DNA of 64,000 nt, taken from the NCBI GenBank assembly GCA_009836625.1, contig VXVC01000007.1, forward strand, positions 328,067-392,066. Direction: 5' to 3'. The notes beneath the pieces were generated by a model. It was not told the DNA's origin and did no database searches. It saw only the letters and a program-made list of their open reading frames with translations. Shown here one piece after another: positions 50,948 through 60,754 of the stretch (position 1 is its first letter; each line of letters starts with the position of its first letter). The position numbers and the translations under genes are program-made. This DNA is from Holophagales bacterium (GTDB lineage Bacteria; Acidobacteriota; Thermoanaerobaculia; Multivoradales; Multivoraceae).

Positions 50948-52735
50948 GTGGCCCCCGGACTGCAACGGTCTTGTACGCGGCCCCCTGGCGGCGTACCTCT
51001 CTCAAGTACCCGACTGCGCCTCGCTAGACGGCTAACCGGGAGTCTGCTCCTGGGGCTCGTACTGAGTGTCCCGGTGCACGCAGCTCAGGAACCGGCCGCC
51101 GCGCAGACCTTTGCGGACACGGTGTCCGTGACCGAGGTACTCGTCCACGTCGTGGTGACGGGCCGGCGCGGTGACCCCGTGACAGACCTGGAGCAGGAGG
51201 ACTTCGTCGTCCATGTGGATGGCGAACGCGTCGAGATCACGGGGTTTCGGCGTACGCTCTTGCGCGAGCACGCACCGGACGGCGCCGCTGGCGCGGTGGT
51301 AGCGGAGGAGCCGCAGGGGCCGCCCGTCAGCGTCGTCGTCTACTTCGACGAGGCCGGTACCCGGTTCTTCGACCGCAGGCGCTTCCTGCACAGGGTGCAG
51401 CGCGAAGCGGAGGCCCTTCGCGCCTGGAACGCGCGGTTCGCTCTGGTCACGTCCGGGGACCAAGTACAGATCCGGGTGCCCCCGACGGAAGATCTGGATG
51501 CCGTACTGGCTGCGGCCGCAGCGCTGCCCCTGCCCAAGTGGCGGTCTCGTCAGACCGGGCGGCACTTCCAACGCGCAAGGGAGCAGGTCGGCGAAGTCCT
51601 CTTCGCGCCGTACGGCGATGGCTGCGGGGAAGGGTTCCCTCAGGTGACGGCCCTCGTCAAGGGCTACGAAGTGCGGGAGAAGCGGCGGACAGCGGAACGA
51701 CTGGATGCCCTTTGGGATGTCGTCACGGCGTTCAGCGGTGTTCCCGGCAGGAAGATAGTCCTCTACGTCGGCAACGGCTTCGCTCAAGTGCCGGGAGAAG
51801 AGCTCCACGACTACGTAGTCCAGTTCTGTCTTGGCGTGGGGTCCGGCGGAGGGGCGGCTCTGTTGGGACCGGGCGGAGAATCGAGCAGACTCTTCGACCA
51901 GGTGGCCGCGCATGCGAACGCGAACAACACGACGCTCTACATGCTGGACGCGGGTGGCGTGCCCTCCATTTCCTCCTCTGGGCGCTCCTGGAGACTGAAC
52001 CGGCAGGGCGGCATGGCGTATCTTTCCCGCAAGACAGGTGGTCGCACCCTGTTCAACTCGAACGCTCTGGGGCCCTTGCTGGACGACGCGGAAGAACACC
52101 TGGACGCTTCCTACGAGTTGGCCGTCACGGTCGCCGACCACAAGCCGGGCGAGTTGAGGCAGATCGATGTGGAACTGGCTCGATCCCTTCGCAACCAGGG
52201 GTACCGCCTGGCTTATCGCCGGTCCTGGCAGGACAAGTCACGAGATCAGATGATCGCCGACCGGCTCGTCAGTACGGCCTGGCTGGATGGGGACTGGCTC
52301 GCCGAGGCCGCGAACCCCTTGAGCGTAGCGATGCGCTTCGCGCCGACAACGCCTGTCGAGGCGGACGACGATCGGCGCCGAAGACGCAGGAACCGCGAAG
52401 ACGTTCACGAGCTCGTGGTCCGGGTGGCGATTCCCGAGTTGGCGGCAACGCTGCTGCCAGGCCCCGATGGCGACAGGGGCGCGCTGGGCCTCTGGCTGAT
52501 GGCCGTGGAGAGGAACAAGGGGTACCGGACTCCGGTGCGGCGGATGCTCCTCGAGCTTGGAGGCCCCGAGGGCCTCCAGTCCCATGCGGGCTTTCACTTC
52601 GTCGACCTGGGCGTGAAGCTCTGGGAAGGGGAGTACACGGTCGTCCTTGGCGTTGTGGATGAGCCAACCGGGACGATGTCCGTCCTCCGCGAAGCGACCT
52701 CCGTTCCTTCAACCTCAGTTCCTTCGACCGGCTGA
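50948..52735 (+). CDS. VWFA-related Acidobacterial domain protein (exported)
   Basis: 595-residue exported protein. A signal helix at about 31-45 ends in VHAAQ. The FADTVSVTEVLVHVVVTGRRGDPVTDLEQEDF (in part) opening is the hallmark of the VWFA-related domain described from Acidobacteria; the VWA-like region continues to about 420 (FYDEAGTRFF-like start, GRKIVLYVGNGF strand, LYMLDAGG). The C-terminal 170 residues are unassigned and contain a basic RRRRRRNRE stretch. Start set at GTG 50948, the only in-frame start before the signal helix, without a clear ribosome binding site. Confidence 0.8.
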   Translation: MAPGLQRSCTRPPGGVPLSSTRLRLARRLTGSLLLGLVLSVPVHAAQEPAAAQTFADTVSVTEVLVHVVVTGRRGDPVTDLEQEDFVVHVDGERVEITGFRRTLLREHAPDGAAGAVVAEEPQGPPVSVVVYFDEAGTRFFDRRRFLHRVQREAEALRAWNARFALVTSGDQVQIRVPPTEDLDAVLAAAAALPLPKWRSRQTGRHFQRAREQVGEVLFAPYGDGCGEGFPQVTALVKGYEVREKRRTAERLDALWDVVTAFSGVPGRKIVLYVGNGFAQVPGEELHDYVVQFCLGVGSGGGAALLGPGGESSRLFDQVAAHANANNTTLYMLDAGGVPSISSSGRSWRLNRQGGMAYLSRKTGGRTLFNSNALGPLLDDAEEHLDASYELAVTVADHKPGELRQIDVELARSLRNQGYRLAYRRSWQDKSRDQMIADRLVSTAWLDGDWLAEAANPLSVAMRFAPTTPVEADDDRRRRRRNREDVHELVVRVAIPELAATLLPGPDGDRGALGLWLMAVERNKGYRTPVRRMLLELGGPEGLQSHAGFHFVDLGVKLWEGEYTVVLGVVDEPTGTMSVLREATSVPSTSVPSTG

Positions 52736-52766
52736 GGCCGCGACGCTTGGCGGCGCAGCCTTCCTG

Positions 52767-52800
52767 GCCGCCTACGGCGGCAGCGGGTCAGAAGACCCGC
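52767..52800. terminator. Tandem hairpins between convergent genes
   Basis: GCCGCC-TAC-GGCGGC (52767-52781) is followed by GCGGGTC-AGAA-GACCCGC (52783-52800), both perfect stems, in the 73-bp gap between the VWFA-type gene and the epimerase gene. They are placed to end transcription in both directions. Confidence 0.6.
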
Positions 52801-52808
52801 GCACCGAG

Positions 52809-53780
52809 CTAGAGGCCGTAGTACTCGCGGTACCACTCGACGAAGCGCGGGATGCCCTCGGCGATCGCGATCGTGGGCTCGTAGTCGAGGTACTCACTGG
52901 CGCGCGTGAGGTCGGCCGACGTGCGAACCACGTCTCCCGGCTGCATGGGCAGGAACTCCTTCTCGCCTTCCCGGCCGCAACTCCGTTCGATCTGCCGGAT
53001 GAACTCCATCAGTTCCTCGGTGCGGCCGGCGGCGAGGTTGCAGACGAGGTCCTCGTGGTTGCGGTCGATCGCCGAGACGACGCCGGCGACGATGTCGTCG
53101 ATGTAGGTGAAGTCCCGGTGCATCCGGCCGTGTCCGAAGACATTGATCGGCTCGCCGCGGAGCAGGGCGCCGGTGAAGAGAAACAGCGCCATGTCGGGCC
53201 GCCCCCACGGGCCGTAGACCGTGAAGAAACGCAGGCCCGTGACGCGCATGCCGTAGAGGTGGTGGTACACGGACGCCATCAGCTCGTTCATCTTCTTCGT
53301 CGCGCCGTAGAGCGAGCACTGGGACGACGTGCTGTCCGTCTCGCTCAGCCGCTCGCGCGTGCTGTTGCCGTAGACCGAGCTGCTGGAGGCGTAGATCAGG
53401 CCGCCGACCTCGTGGTCGCGGCACAGTTCGAGGATGTACGTGAAGGCCTGCACGTTGTCGCGCACGAACTGGTTCGGATGGTCGATCGAGTGCCGCACTC
53501 CGGCCTGGGCCGCGAGGTGGCAGACCCTGGTCTCCGTGCCGGAGACGCCGCGGATGAGGTCGTCGAAGGAGTCCTGCAGGGACTCGCGGTCGACAATGTC
53601 GGCGCGCACGAGGCGGAAGTTGGGTTGCTCCTCGAGGATGGCGTTGCGCCGCTCCTTGAGTTTGGGGTCGTAGTACGGATTGAAGTTGTCGTAGCCGATC
53701 ACCTCGTCGCCGCGCTCGAGCAGGGCCCGGGCGACGTGGAAGCCGATGAATCCGGCGCTGCCGGTCAGCAGGACTCTCAC
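52809..53780 (-). CDS. NAD-dependent UDP-sugar epimerase (UDP-glucuronate 4-epimerase-like)
   Basis: 323-residue extended short-chain dehydrogenase. NAD motif TGSAGFIG at residues 6-13, YDNFNPYYDPKLKERR (typical of UDP-glucuronate epimerases), HLAAQAGVRHSI, the SSSSVYG serine and the Y-x3-K in YGATKKMNELM, plus RFFTVYGPWGRPDMA. It makes nucleotide sugars such as UDP-galacturonate for envelope polysaccharide. The GTG at 53780 overlaps the stop of the GlmS-like gene (GTGA), so the two are co-translated, which agrees with amino-sugar/uronate metabolism. Confidence 0.9.
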   Translation of the reverse strand: MRVLLTGSAGFIGFHVARALLERGDEVIGYDNFNPYYDPKLKERRNAILEEQPNFRLVRADIVDRESLQDSFDDLIRGVSGTETRVCHLAAQAGVRHSIDHPNQFVRDNVQAFTYILELCRDHEVGGLIYASSSSVYGNSTRERLSETDSTSSQCSLYGATKKMNELMASVYHHLYGMRVTGLRFFTVYGPWGRPDMALFLFTGALLRGEPINVFGHGRMHRDFTYIDDIVAGVVSAIDRNHEDLVCNLAAGRTEELMEFIRQIERSCGREGEKEFLPMQPGDVVRTSADLTRASEYLDYEPTIAIAEGIPRFVEWYREYYGL

Positions 53781-56700
53781 GAGGCGCCCCCGGAATGGGT
53801 GGTCCGCCAGCGGTCGGCGAGCTGGGCCACGGGGTCGATCAACAGGTCCTCGACCGGGAGCTCGGCCAGCAGCCGGTCGTCGAACTCCGGCGCTTTCCTG
53901 AGCACGTGATCCCGGAGACCGTCGTACCGCTCGCGGTAGTCCGACAGCAGGCGCCGCAGCGCGGGAGCCTCCGCCCGTTCCCGGAAGCGCACGTGGATCA
54001 GGACCAGGGCCGAGACCTCGCCGTCCGTGACTTCCGGCACGACGATGAAGACCCGTCCATCGGTCCGCCCCCTGGCCGCCATCAGCCGGCCTTCGACGGC
54101 CACCATGTACTTCGTGCCCTGGAGCAGCGGCTGCCGAACCGTGCGCGACTGCAGGTCGCGGCAAAGGCCGCCGGCGCGCAGGACCCGGATCGTGGCGTCG
54201 TCGCCGGGCGGCGGGCCGTCCCCGCCTGCCCGGAGCCGGTAGCGGACGTACCCGAGAACCTGGTCGACGAAGGGGTCGAGCGCGCTCATCGTCTCTCGAT
54301 CCTCGGCCGAGATCGACTCCTCCGGCGAACCGGCCTGGCGGAGCGCCGCGTCCAGGGACATCCGGCCCAGGGTCTGGTCGTGGCGCGAAATGCCCACGGT
54401 GACCGTCTTCGCCTGGTGCTTGATCGTGTCGATATGCCGCGTGAGGTCGTCGATCGCCGGAGTGAGAGCGTCTCGCAACTCCGCCAGCGCGCTCTCCTCG
54501 CCGCCGGCGGCCGCATCGACTAGGCCGTCGAGCGCCACCGCCAGCCGCACCGCCCGGCCGACGTGCAGGTTGCCGTCGTAGCCGCCGCCGGCCAGACCCT
54601 CGCTGACGGCGTCGATCTCGGCGCCGGCGACCTCGCGCAGGCGAACCACCGGCCGCGCCTTGCCGCCGGCAACCACGTCGTCCACCGCCGCGCGAATCGC
54701 CCGCAGCGGCCTGGCGAGGTCGTCGATGGCGAGGGCCGCGTGGTAGCCGAACAGGTGACCGACCACGGTCGCCAGCACGAAGGACAGCTCGGGCGGCACC
54801 TCGGGCACTTCGATCACAGCCGCCGCGGACGGGAACGCCGCGCCCTCGGATGCGATGACGACGGGCGTCGCGCGGTGGGCGCGGTAGACGTCGATCTCCT
54901 TCCGGGTGTCGGCCGCCGTCGAGCCCTGGACTCCGGTCGCGCAGACCAGGATCAGCGGTTCGGACGACAGGTCGATGTGCTTCTTGTCCTCCGTCGCGTC
55001 GCAGGCGATCGCCTTGTAGCAGAGCTCCGAGAGCTTGATCCGAATCTCCTCCGCGGCGATGCGGTCGAGGCCGTTGCCGACCACCGACCAGTCCCGCAAT
55101 CGCGGCGCGTACTCCCTGGCGGCGGCGGCGATCACGGGCCGCAGGGCGAGGGTGCGTTCCATCGCGCCGGGCAGGTTCCGCAGCTCCCGCAGGAGGCGGT
55201 CGGCGGCGGGGCGTTCGTCGGGCCCGCCCGCGACCTGGTCGGCGATTGCCACGGCGAGCAGCATCCCCGCCGCGATCTGGGAGTAGAAGGCCTTGGTCGA
55301 CGCGACGCTCATCTCGACATCCCGCCCGTCCGAGGTGTAGAGCACACCGTCCGCCCGGTCCGCCAGATCCGAGTTGCGGCGGTTCACGATCGCGATCGCG
55401 CGGGCGCCCCGCCGCTGCGCCAGGTTGACCGTGCGCAGCGTGTCCGTCGTCGTGCCGGACTGGCTGACCGCGACGACCAGCGTGTCGTGCATGTCAGGCG
55501 CCAGGTGGAAGCCCGAGAGCTCGGTGGCCGGCATCGCGTCGACCCGCGGGCGGCTGAGGCCACGCTCGCGCAGCCGTCCCTCGATCGCCCCGGCGATGCC
55601 CTGGCCGGCGACGGCCGCTGTGCCCTGACCGGTGACGACGATGCGCGCGACCGTCCCCTCCCGCAGGCCGCGCTCAACCGCCTCTGGCAACGTCCGCTCA
55701 CCGACCGAAACCCGCAGGCGCCCGGTCGCGTCCTCCCGCAGCTTGCCGCGCACCGTGTTGCGCACGGAACGCGGCGCCTCGCTGATCTCCTTGAGCAGGA
55801 AGTGCGGGAACTCGCCCCGGTCGATGTCGCGGGTCGTGATCTCGGCATGGTCGAGCTCTTCCGGCGCCACCGGCAGCGGCGAGCCTCCGGCCGAGTACCG
55901 TTCCATGCCCTCCAGCTCGCCGGCGCGATCGGCGTCGAGCACGGCGATCTCGCCCCAACCGGCGCCGGCGCGGTCCGGTTCCGCCTCGCCGTCCAGGCGC
56001 AGCCAGGTCGAGGTCTCCTCGACCAGGCCGTAGGGTTCGCTGGCGACCACGAAGGCGTGATCGGCCAGCCCGACGTAGAGGCCCTGGCCGCTGCCCTGGG
56101 TCGCCAGGTAGAGCCGTGACGGGTCGTCCCAGGTGAGAGCGCCGAGAGCGAGCGAACCCTCGAACGCGGCCACTGTCTCGCGGAAGGCGTCGAAGGTCGT
56201 GTCGCCGCCGGCCAGCCGGCGCGACATGAGAACCGGCATCACCTTCGCGTCCGTGGTGATGCGCGAGTCGAACTCCAGGTTCTCGAGCACCGTCAGGTCG
56301 GCGTGGTTGTCGATGTCGCCGTTGATCGCTGCGATCACCCGGGGCGGCCGCTCCGCATCGTTCAGCGGATGCGCGTTCGCCTCGTTGATCCGGCCGACGC
56401 TGGCCCAGCGCGTGTGCCCGAGCACGGCCGCCTCGACGTCCGGGCTCCCGAGCGCCGCCGCCAGCAAGGGATCGGAGGCGACCGCGTCGCGCAGGAAACG
56501 GACGTTGTCGCCCAGTTCTCCGATCTCCTCGGCGCACTTGTAGACCAGGCCGATCCGTCCAACGTCCAACTGGACGGCGCGATGACCGAACAACGGATCT
56601 CCTGCCCGGCTGTCGAGTTCGGCACGGATCGCCGGATCGTCCAGGTCGAGGCCATGTCCGGAAAGCAGCAGAAACAGCCCGGCCGAGTCCCGGCCGCGGA

Positions 56701-57220
56701 TCTCGAGCCGGTCGAGCGAGGAGAAGGCCTGCTGAACGGCGATGAGAACATCGAGCCCGGCGTCGCTGGCCCCGGCCGGCGCCAGCGCACCGACTTCGGC
56801 CGCGGTCCGTAGCCGGTCGCGGCGGATCGCCCACTCGGCGTCGGCGAGCGCGGCGCCGGCACGGTTCACCGCTTCGAGTCCCACGTCGCCCAAGCGGCCA
56901 GCGCCGTCGTCGAGACGCGCTCCCAGCCGGTTCACCGCCGCCGAGCACGGCCGCACCGCATCGGCGATCGCGGCTCGCAGCGCCTCATCGCGCACCAGGG
57001 CCCGGACGGACGGACGAGCGCGCAACCGCCGGTCCCAGCCGGCCAGCCCGGAGGCGGCATCGGACAGGGTCATGGCCAGCTCCTGCGTCTCGGCGGCGCC
57101 GAAATCGTTCACCGCGGCCCTGGCGGCGCGGCCGGCGGCCGCGAGGCCCTCCAGCAGCTCGCGCGAGTCGATCGCCGGTTCGGGGTGGGGGCGCATCAGG
57201 ATGCCGACGATCCCGCACAT
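53777..57220 (-). CDS. Oversized GlmS-like protein (glutamine amidotransferase + two SIS domains + extension)
   Basis: 1147 residues, nearly twice standard GlmS. MCGIVGIL at the start gives the N-terminal nucleophile Cys of a class II glutamine amidotransferase, so ATG 57220 is chosen over the open frame to 57316. The RGYDSAG-equivalent RGRDSAG is at 175-181 instead of near residue 30, because about 145 Ala-rich residues are inserted. GHTRWASVGRINEANAHPL and INGDIDNHADL follow. SIS1 carries SQSGTTTDTLR and VASTKAF; SIS2 carries EEIRIKLSELCYKAIACDATEDKKHI in part. About 250 C-terminal residues are unassigned. It may make glucosamine-6-phosphate or another amino sugar phosphate. Confidence 0.85.
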   Translation of the reverse strand: MCGIVGILMRPHPEPAIDSRELLEGLAAAGRAARAAVNDFGAAETQELAMTLSDAASGLAGWDRRLRARPSVRALVRDEALRAAIADAVRPCSAAVNRLGARLDDGAGRLGDVGLEAVNRAGAALADAEWAIRRDRLRTAAEVGALAPAGASDAGLDVLIAVQQAFSSLDRLEIRGRDSAGLFLLLSGHGLDLDDPAIRAELDSRAGDPLFGHRAVQLDVGRIGLVYKCAEEIGELGDNVRFLRDAVASDPLLAAALGSPDVEAAVLGHTRWASVGRINEANAHPLNDAERPPRVIAAINGDIDNHADLTVLENLEFDSRITTDAKVMPVLMSRRLAGGDTTFDAFRETVAAFEGSLALGALTWDDPSRLYLATQGSGQGLYVGLADHAFVVASEPYGLVEETSTWLRLDGEAEPDRAGAGWGEIAVLDADRAGELEGMERYSAGGSPLPVAPEELDHAEITTRDIDRGEFPHFLLKEISEAPRSVRNTVRGKLREDATGRLRVSVGERTLPEAVERGLREGTVARIVVTGQGTAAVAGQGIAGAIEGRLRERGLSRPRVDAMPATELSGFHLAPDMHDTLVVAVSQSGTTTDTLRTVNLAQRRGARAIAIVNRRNSDLADRADGVLYTSDGRDVEMSVASTKAFYSQIAAGMLLAVAIADQVAGGPDERPAADRLLRELRNLPGAMERTLALRPVIAAAAREYAPRLRDWSVVGNGLDRIAAEEIRIKLSELCYKAIACDATEDKKHIDLSSEPLILVCATGVQGSTAADTRKEIDVYRAHRATPVVIASEGAAFPSAAAVIEVPEVPPELSFVLATVVGHLFGYHAALAIDDLARPLRAIRAAVDDVVAGGKARPVVRLREVAGAEIDAVSEGLAGGGYDGNLHVGRAVRLAVALDGLVDAAAGGEESALAELRDALTPAIDDLTRHIDTIKHQAKTVTVGISRHDQTLGRMSLDAALRQAGSPEESISAEDRETMSALDPFVDQVLGYVRYRLRAGGDGPPPGDDATIRVLRAGGLCRDLQSRTVRQPLLQGTKYMVAVEGRLMAARGRTDGRVFIVVPEVTDGEVSALVLIHVRFRERAEAPALRRLLSDYRERYDGLRDHVLRKAPEFDDRLLAELPVEDLLIDPVAQLADRWRTTHSGGAS

Positions 57221-57297
57221 GGGTAGTCGAAGCTTAGCCCGGAACCCGCCCACCACCATCGCGGCGCTAAGCTCGCCGGCATGGGAGCGCTGTAGGT

Positions 57298-58131
57298 ATG
57301 GCCGACACGTCGACATTCCTCGCCGCGGTGGTCCAGATGGGTTCCACCTCGGACGAGCAGGCGAACTGGGAAACCGCCCGGCACTGGATCGAGACCGCGG
57401 CGGACCGCGGGGCCACGTTCGTCTCCACGCCCGAGAACACGAACTACCTCGGGCCGCACAAGGAGAAGGTCAAGCTGGCCGAACCGACGTCGGGCGCCAC
57501 CTGCGCCCGCTTCGCCGCGCTGGCCCGGGACCGCGGCATCTACTTGCTGCTCGGCTCCTACAACGAGAAGGCACCGCACGAGAGCGAACGCTGCTACAAC
57601 ACCAGCGTCCTGTTCGACCCGCAGGGGGAGATCGTCGCCACCTACCGCAAGATCCATCTCTTCGACGTCGACGTCTCCCCGGAGGTGCGGTTCCTGGAGT
57701 CGAAGACGGCCGTGCCCGGCGAGGACATCGTGACCGTCGACACGCCGCTGGCGCGGCTCGGTCTCACGATCTGCTACGACATGCGCTTCCCCGAGCTCTA
57801 CCTGAAGCTGGCCCGGGAGGGTGCGGAGGTTCTGACCGTCCCGTCGGCCTTCACCCTGATGACCGGCAAGGACCACTGGTTCCCGCTGCTGCGGGCCCGC
57901 GCGATCGAGACCCAGTGCTACGTGCTGGCGGCCGCCCAGACCGGTCGCCACGACGACCGCGGGCTCCGGCACAGCTACGGCCACTCGGTGATCATCGACC
58001 CTTGGGGCCACGTCCTGGCCGACGCCGGCGACGGGCCCGGCATCGCGATCGCCGAGATCGACCGCGGCCGCGTCGCCGAGGTGAGGCGCTCGATGCCGGT
58101 CGCCTCGCACCGACGCCTGCCGGTCGGCTGA
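57298..58131 (+). CDS. Nitrilase-superfamily amidase (Nit1/Nit2-like)
   Basis: 277-residue cytosolic carbon-nitrogen hydrolase. The catalytic triad is E46 (STPENTNY), K118 (YRKIHLFD) and C159 (TICYDMRFPELY). YRKIHLFDVD and CYDMRFPELY are typical of the Nit branch, which includes deaminated-glutathione amidase; omega-amidase is the alternative. Despite the nitrile hydratase elsewhere, this branch does not usually act on nitriles. It is divergent from the GlmS-like gene and 15 bases before the permease gene. Confidence 0.9.
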   Translation: MADTSTFLAAVVQMGSTSDEQANWETARHWIETAADRGATFVSTPENTNYLGPHKEKVKLAEPTSGATCARFAALARDRGIYLLLGSYNEKAPHESERCYNTSVLFDPQGEIVATYRKIHLFDVDVSPEVRFLESKTAVPGEDIVTVDTPLARLGLTICYDMRFPELYLKLAREGAEVLTVPSAFTLMTGKDHWFPLLRARAIETQCYVLAAAQTGRHDDRGLRHSYGHSVIIDPWGHVLADAGDGPGIAIAEIDRGRVAEVRRSMPVASHRRLPVG

Positions 58132-58146
58132 GAACCGGAAACGCCG

Positions 58147-59925
58147 ATGGACATCTGGATCCTCGTCGCCGTCATCGTCTTCACGTTCCTGGCGTTCAGC
58201 TTCGAGTGGCTGCGGATCGACGCGGTCGCCCTCTCCAGCCTGGGGCTGCTGCTCCTGTTCGGGCTGGTGACGCCCCAGGAGGCGATCCGCGGTTTCAGCA
58301 ACGACGCCGTCATCACCGTGATGATGATGTTCATCCTGAGCTACGGGCTGACCCATACCGGTCTGATCGACCGCTTCGGCCAGAAGCTCGCGCAGTTGTC
58401 CGGCCACACGCACTGGGCCGCCGCGATCGCCCTGATCCTGGTCTGCGGCGTGCTTTCGGCCTTCATCAACAACACCGCCGCGCTGGCGATCCTGATGCCG
58501 GTCGGCATCCAGATCGGGAAGCACTACGGCGTGTCGCCGTCGCGGATCCTGCTCCCCCTCTCCTACCTCTCGATCATCGGCGGCACCTGCACCCTGATCG
58601 GCACGTCGACGAACCTGCTGGTCGCCTCCATGTCGGCGGAGTACGGCTACGGAGCCTTCAGCATGTTCGAGTTCCTGGCGCTCGGACTGATCCTCCTCGT
58701 CGTCGGTTTCACGTACATCGTCTTCGTGCCGATGCGACGCCTTCCGGATCGCGCGCGCGCCTCCGACCTGACGACCAAGTACCAACTGTCCTCGTTCCTG
58801 ACCGAGGTCCAGGTGCCGGAGGGGAGCTCGCTCGTCGGCAACAACGTGGTCGACGCACACATCAACGAGCGTTTTCGCCTCACGGTGCTCGAGATCCTGC
58901 GCGGCGAGGAACGGATCGCCGTCGAACTCCGCTCGACGCCGATGCAGGGCGGCGACCTGCTGATCGTCGAAGGCCGGATGGACGACATCGTCAGCTTCCG
59001 CGACCACTACGGCCTGCGCCTTCGCACGGAAACGAAGATCGGCGACCGCGACCTCTCGGACCAGAACAACATCATGGCGGAGATCCAGCTCTCGCCGGTC
59101 TCCCGTGTCACCGGCTCCACGATTCGCGAGCTGGACTTTCGCCGCCGCTTCGGCTGCTTCGTGCTGGCGCTCAACCGCACCGGCGAGCCGATCCGCGAGA
59201 AGCTGGCGCACATCGTCCTCCACAACTGGGACACGCTGCTCGTCTTCGGCCCCCGTTCCCGGATCGAAGCTCTCTACGAGACGGAGGACTTCATCCCGTT
59301 GCAACAGGACGTCAAGCTGCGCCTCGTCATCCCGCGGCGCTGGTGGCTCGCCGTGGTGATCATCCCGATCGTCGTCATCGTCGCCGCCACCGGCGTGACG
59401 TCGATCCTGAAGGCCTCGATCCTGGGCGCTGTGGCGCTCATCGTCTTCGGCGGCATCTCGGTGCAGCAGGCATACGAGGCGATCAACTGGACCGTCATCT
59501 TCCTGCTCGTCGGCATCCTGCCGATGGGGATCGCGATGGAGAAGACCGGCCTCGCGGAGATGATCGGCGAGACGATCGCGAACGCCGGCGCCGACTACGG
59601 GCCCTGGGCGGTCATCGCACTGGTTTACCTGGCGACAGCGCTGCTGTCGGAAATCGTCTCGAACAACTCGACCGCGGTGCTCATGGTGCCGATCGCCGGC
59701 ACCGCCGCCGCGTCGATGGGGCTCGACCCGAAGCCCTTCATGATGACCGTCGCCTTCGCCGCTTCCGCCAGCTTCCTGACACCGATGGGTTACCAGACGA
59801 ACGCGATGGTCTTCGGCCCCGGCGGCTACCGCTTCATGGACTACGTGAAGTTCGGTGCGCCGCTCAAGATCGTCTTCTGCGTTCTGTCGGTGTGGCTGAT
59901 CCCCGTGTTCTGGCCGCTCACGTAG
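58147..59925 (+). CDS. SLC13-type permease with two TrkA-C (RCK_C) domains
   Basis: 592-residue membrane protein of the DASS/ion-transporter superfamily. Two bundles of helices each carry a SNN/TNN hairpin (AFINNTAALAILMP; SEIVSNNSTAVLMVP) and a T/S-rich loop (LIGTSTNLLV; TPMGYQTNAMV). Two TrkA-C-like domains lie in the central cytosolic loop (about 215-390; EVQVPEGSSLVGNN, GDLLIVEGRMDD). Such proteins move dicarboxylates, sulfate or other anions with sodium. The specific anion is unknown; sulfate would suit the sulfur theme but is only a guess. Confidence 0.88.
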   Translation: MDIWILVAVIVFTFLAFSFEWLRIDAVALSSLGLLLLFGLVTPQEAIRGFSNDAVITVMMMFILSYGLTHTGLIDRFGQKLAQLSGHTHWAAAIALILVCGVLSAFINNTAALAILMPVGIQIGKHYGVSPSRILLPLSYLSIIGGTCTLIGTSTNLLVASMSAEYGYGAFSMFEFLALGLILLVVGFTYIVFVPMRRLPDRARASDLTTKYQLSSFLTEVQVPEGSSLVGNNVVDAHINERFRLTVLEILRGEERIAVELRSTPMQGGDLLIVEGRMDDIVSFRDHYGLRLRTETKIGDRDLSDQNNIMAEIQLSPVSRVTGSTIRELDFRRRFGCFVLALNRTGEPIREKLAHIVLHNWDTLLVFGPRSRIEALYETEDFIPLQQDVKLRLVIPRRWWLAVVIIPIVVIVAATGVTSILKASILGAVALIVFGGISVQQAYEAINWTVIFLLVGILPMGIAMEKTGLAEMIGETIANAGADYGPWAVIALVYLATALLSEIVSNNSTAVLMVPIAGTAAASMGLDPKPFMMTVAFAASASFLTPMGYQTNAMVFGPGGYRFMDYVKFGAPLKIVFCVLSVWLIPVFWPLT

Positions 59926-59928
59926 CGA

Positions 59929-60753
59929 CTACCTCTGGCAGCGCGGGCAGTAGTACGTGCTGCGGTTCGAGATGACGATCCGGCGGATGCCCGCCCCGCA
60001 GCCGGCCGGGCAAGCCGCCCCCTCCCGGTCGTAGACGTCGAGCGAAACCTGGAAGTACCCCGAGTTGCCTTCGCCGTCGGCGAAGTCGTTAAGCGTGGTC
60101 CCGCCCTGTTCGATGGCCTCGCCGAGCACCTCCCGCACGGCTGCGGCGAGAACCTCGAACCGGCGGCGCGCGATCCGCGCCACCGAGCGGCGGGGATGGA
60201 TGCGAGCTCGGTACAGGGCCTCCGAGGCGTAGATGTTGCCCACGCCGACGACGACCGAGGCGTCCATCAGGAAGCTCTTGACCGGGGCCGTTCGGCTGCG
60301 GGCCAGGCCGGCGAGTCGGGCGCCGTCGAACCCGGGCGACAGGGGCTCGACGCCGAGATGACGGAAGTGCCGGTCCCGGTCCAGGCCCTCCGTGGAAGCG
60401 ACGAACGCGACGCCGAAACGGCGAGGATCACGAAAGCGCAGCCGGCGTCCGGAAGCGAGTTCGAAGGCCAGGTGCTCGTGATCCGCCAGCGGCGCCGTTC
60501 GGTCGACCAGGGTCAGCCGGCCGCTCATACCAAGGTGCACCACCAGGGTCTCGCCCCCGGAGGCGTCGATCCACAGGTACTTCGCGCGCCGGCGCAGGCC
60601 GACGACCCTCCGGCCTTCCAGCCGGCGCAGCCGCCGTTCGCAGAGCGGCTCGCGGAGGGTCGGGAAGTGGACGCGAACGGCCTCGAAGCGGTCGCCAACA
60701 AGCGGTCGCTCCAGGCTCCGGCGCAGGACCTCGACTTCGGGCAGTTCGGGCAC
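59929..60753 (-). CDS. mutM: Formamidopyrimidine-DNA glycosylase
   Basis: Base-excision repair enzyme for 8-oxoguanine and Fapy lesions. 274 residues with N-terminal catalytic PELPEVE (P2, E3), the helix-two-turn-helix region VGNIYASEALYRARIHP and a C-terminal zinc finger (CPAGCGAGIRRIVISNRSTYYCPRCQ in part, four Cys). It starts one base after the holA stop and its stop lies three bases after the convergent permease gene. Confidence 0.96.
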   Translation of the reverse strand: MPELPEVEVLRRSLERPLVGDRFEAVRVHFPTLREPLCERRLRRLEGRRVVGLRRRAKYLWIDASGGETLVVHLGMSGRLTLVDRTAPLADHEHLAFELASGRRLRFRDPRRFGVAFVASTEGLDRDRHFRHLGVEPLSPGFDGARLAGLARSRTAPVKSFLMDASVVVGVGNIYASEALYRARIHPRRSVARIARRRFEVLAAAVREVLGEAIEQGGTTLNDFADGEGNSGYFQVSLDVYDREGAACPAGCGAGIRRIVISNRSTYYCPRCQR

Positions 60754-60754
60754 G

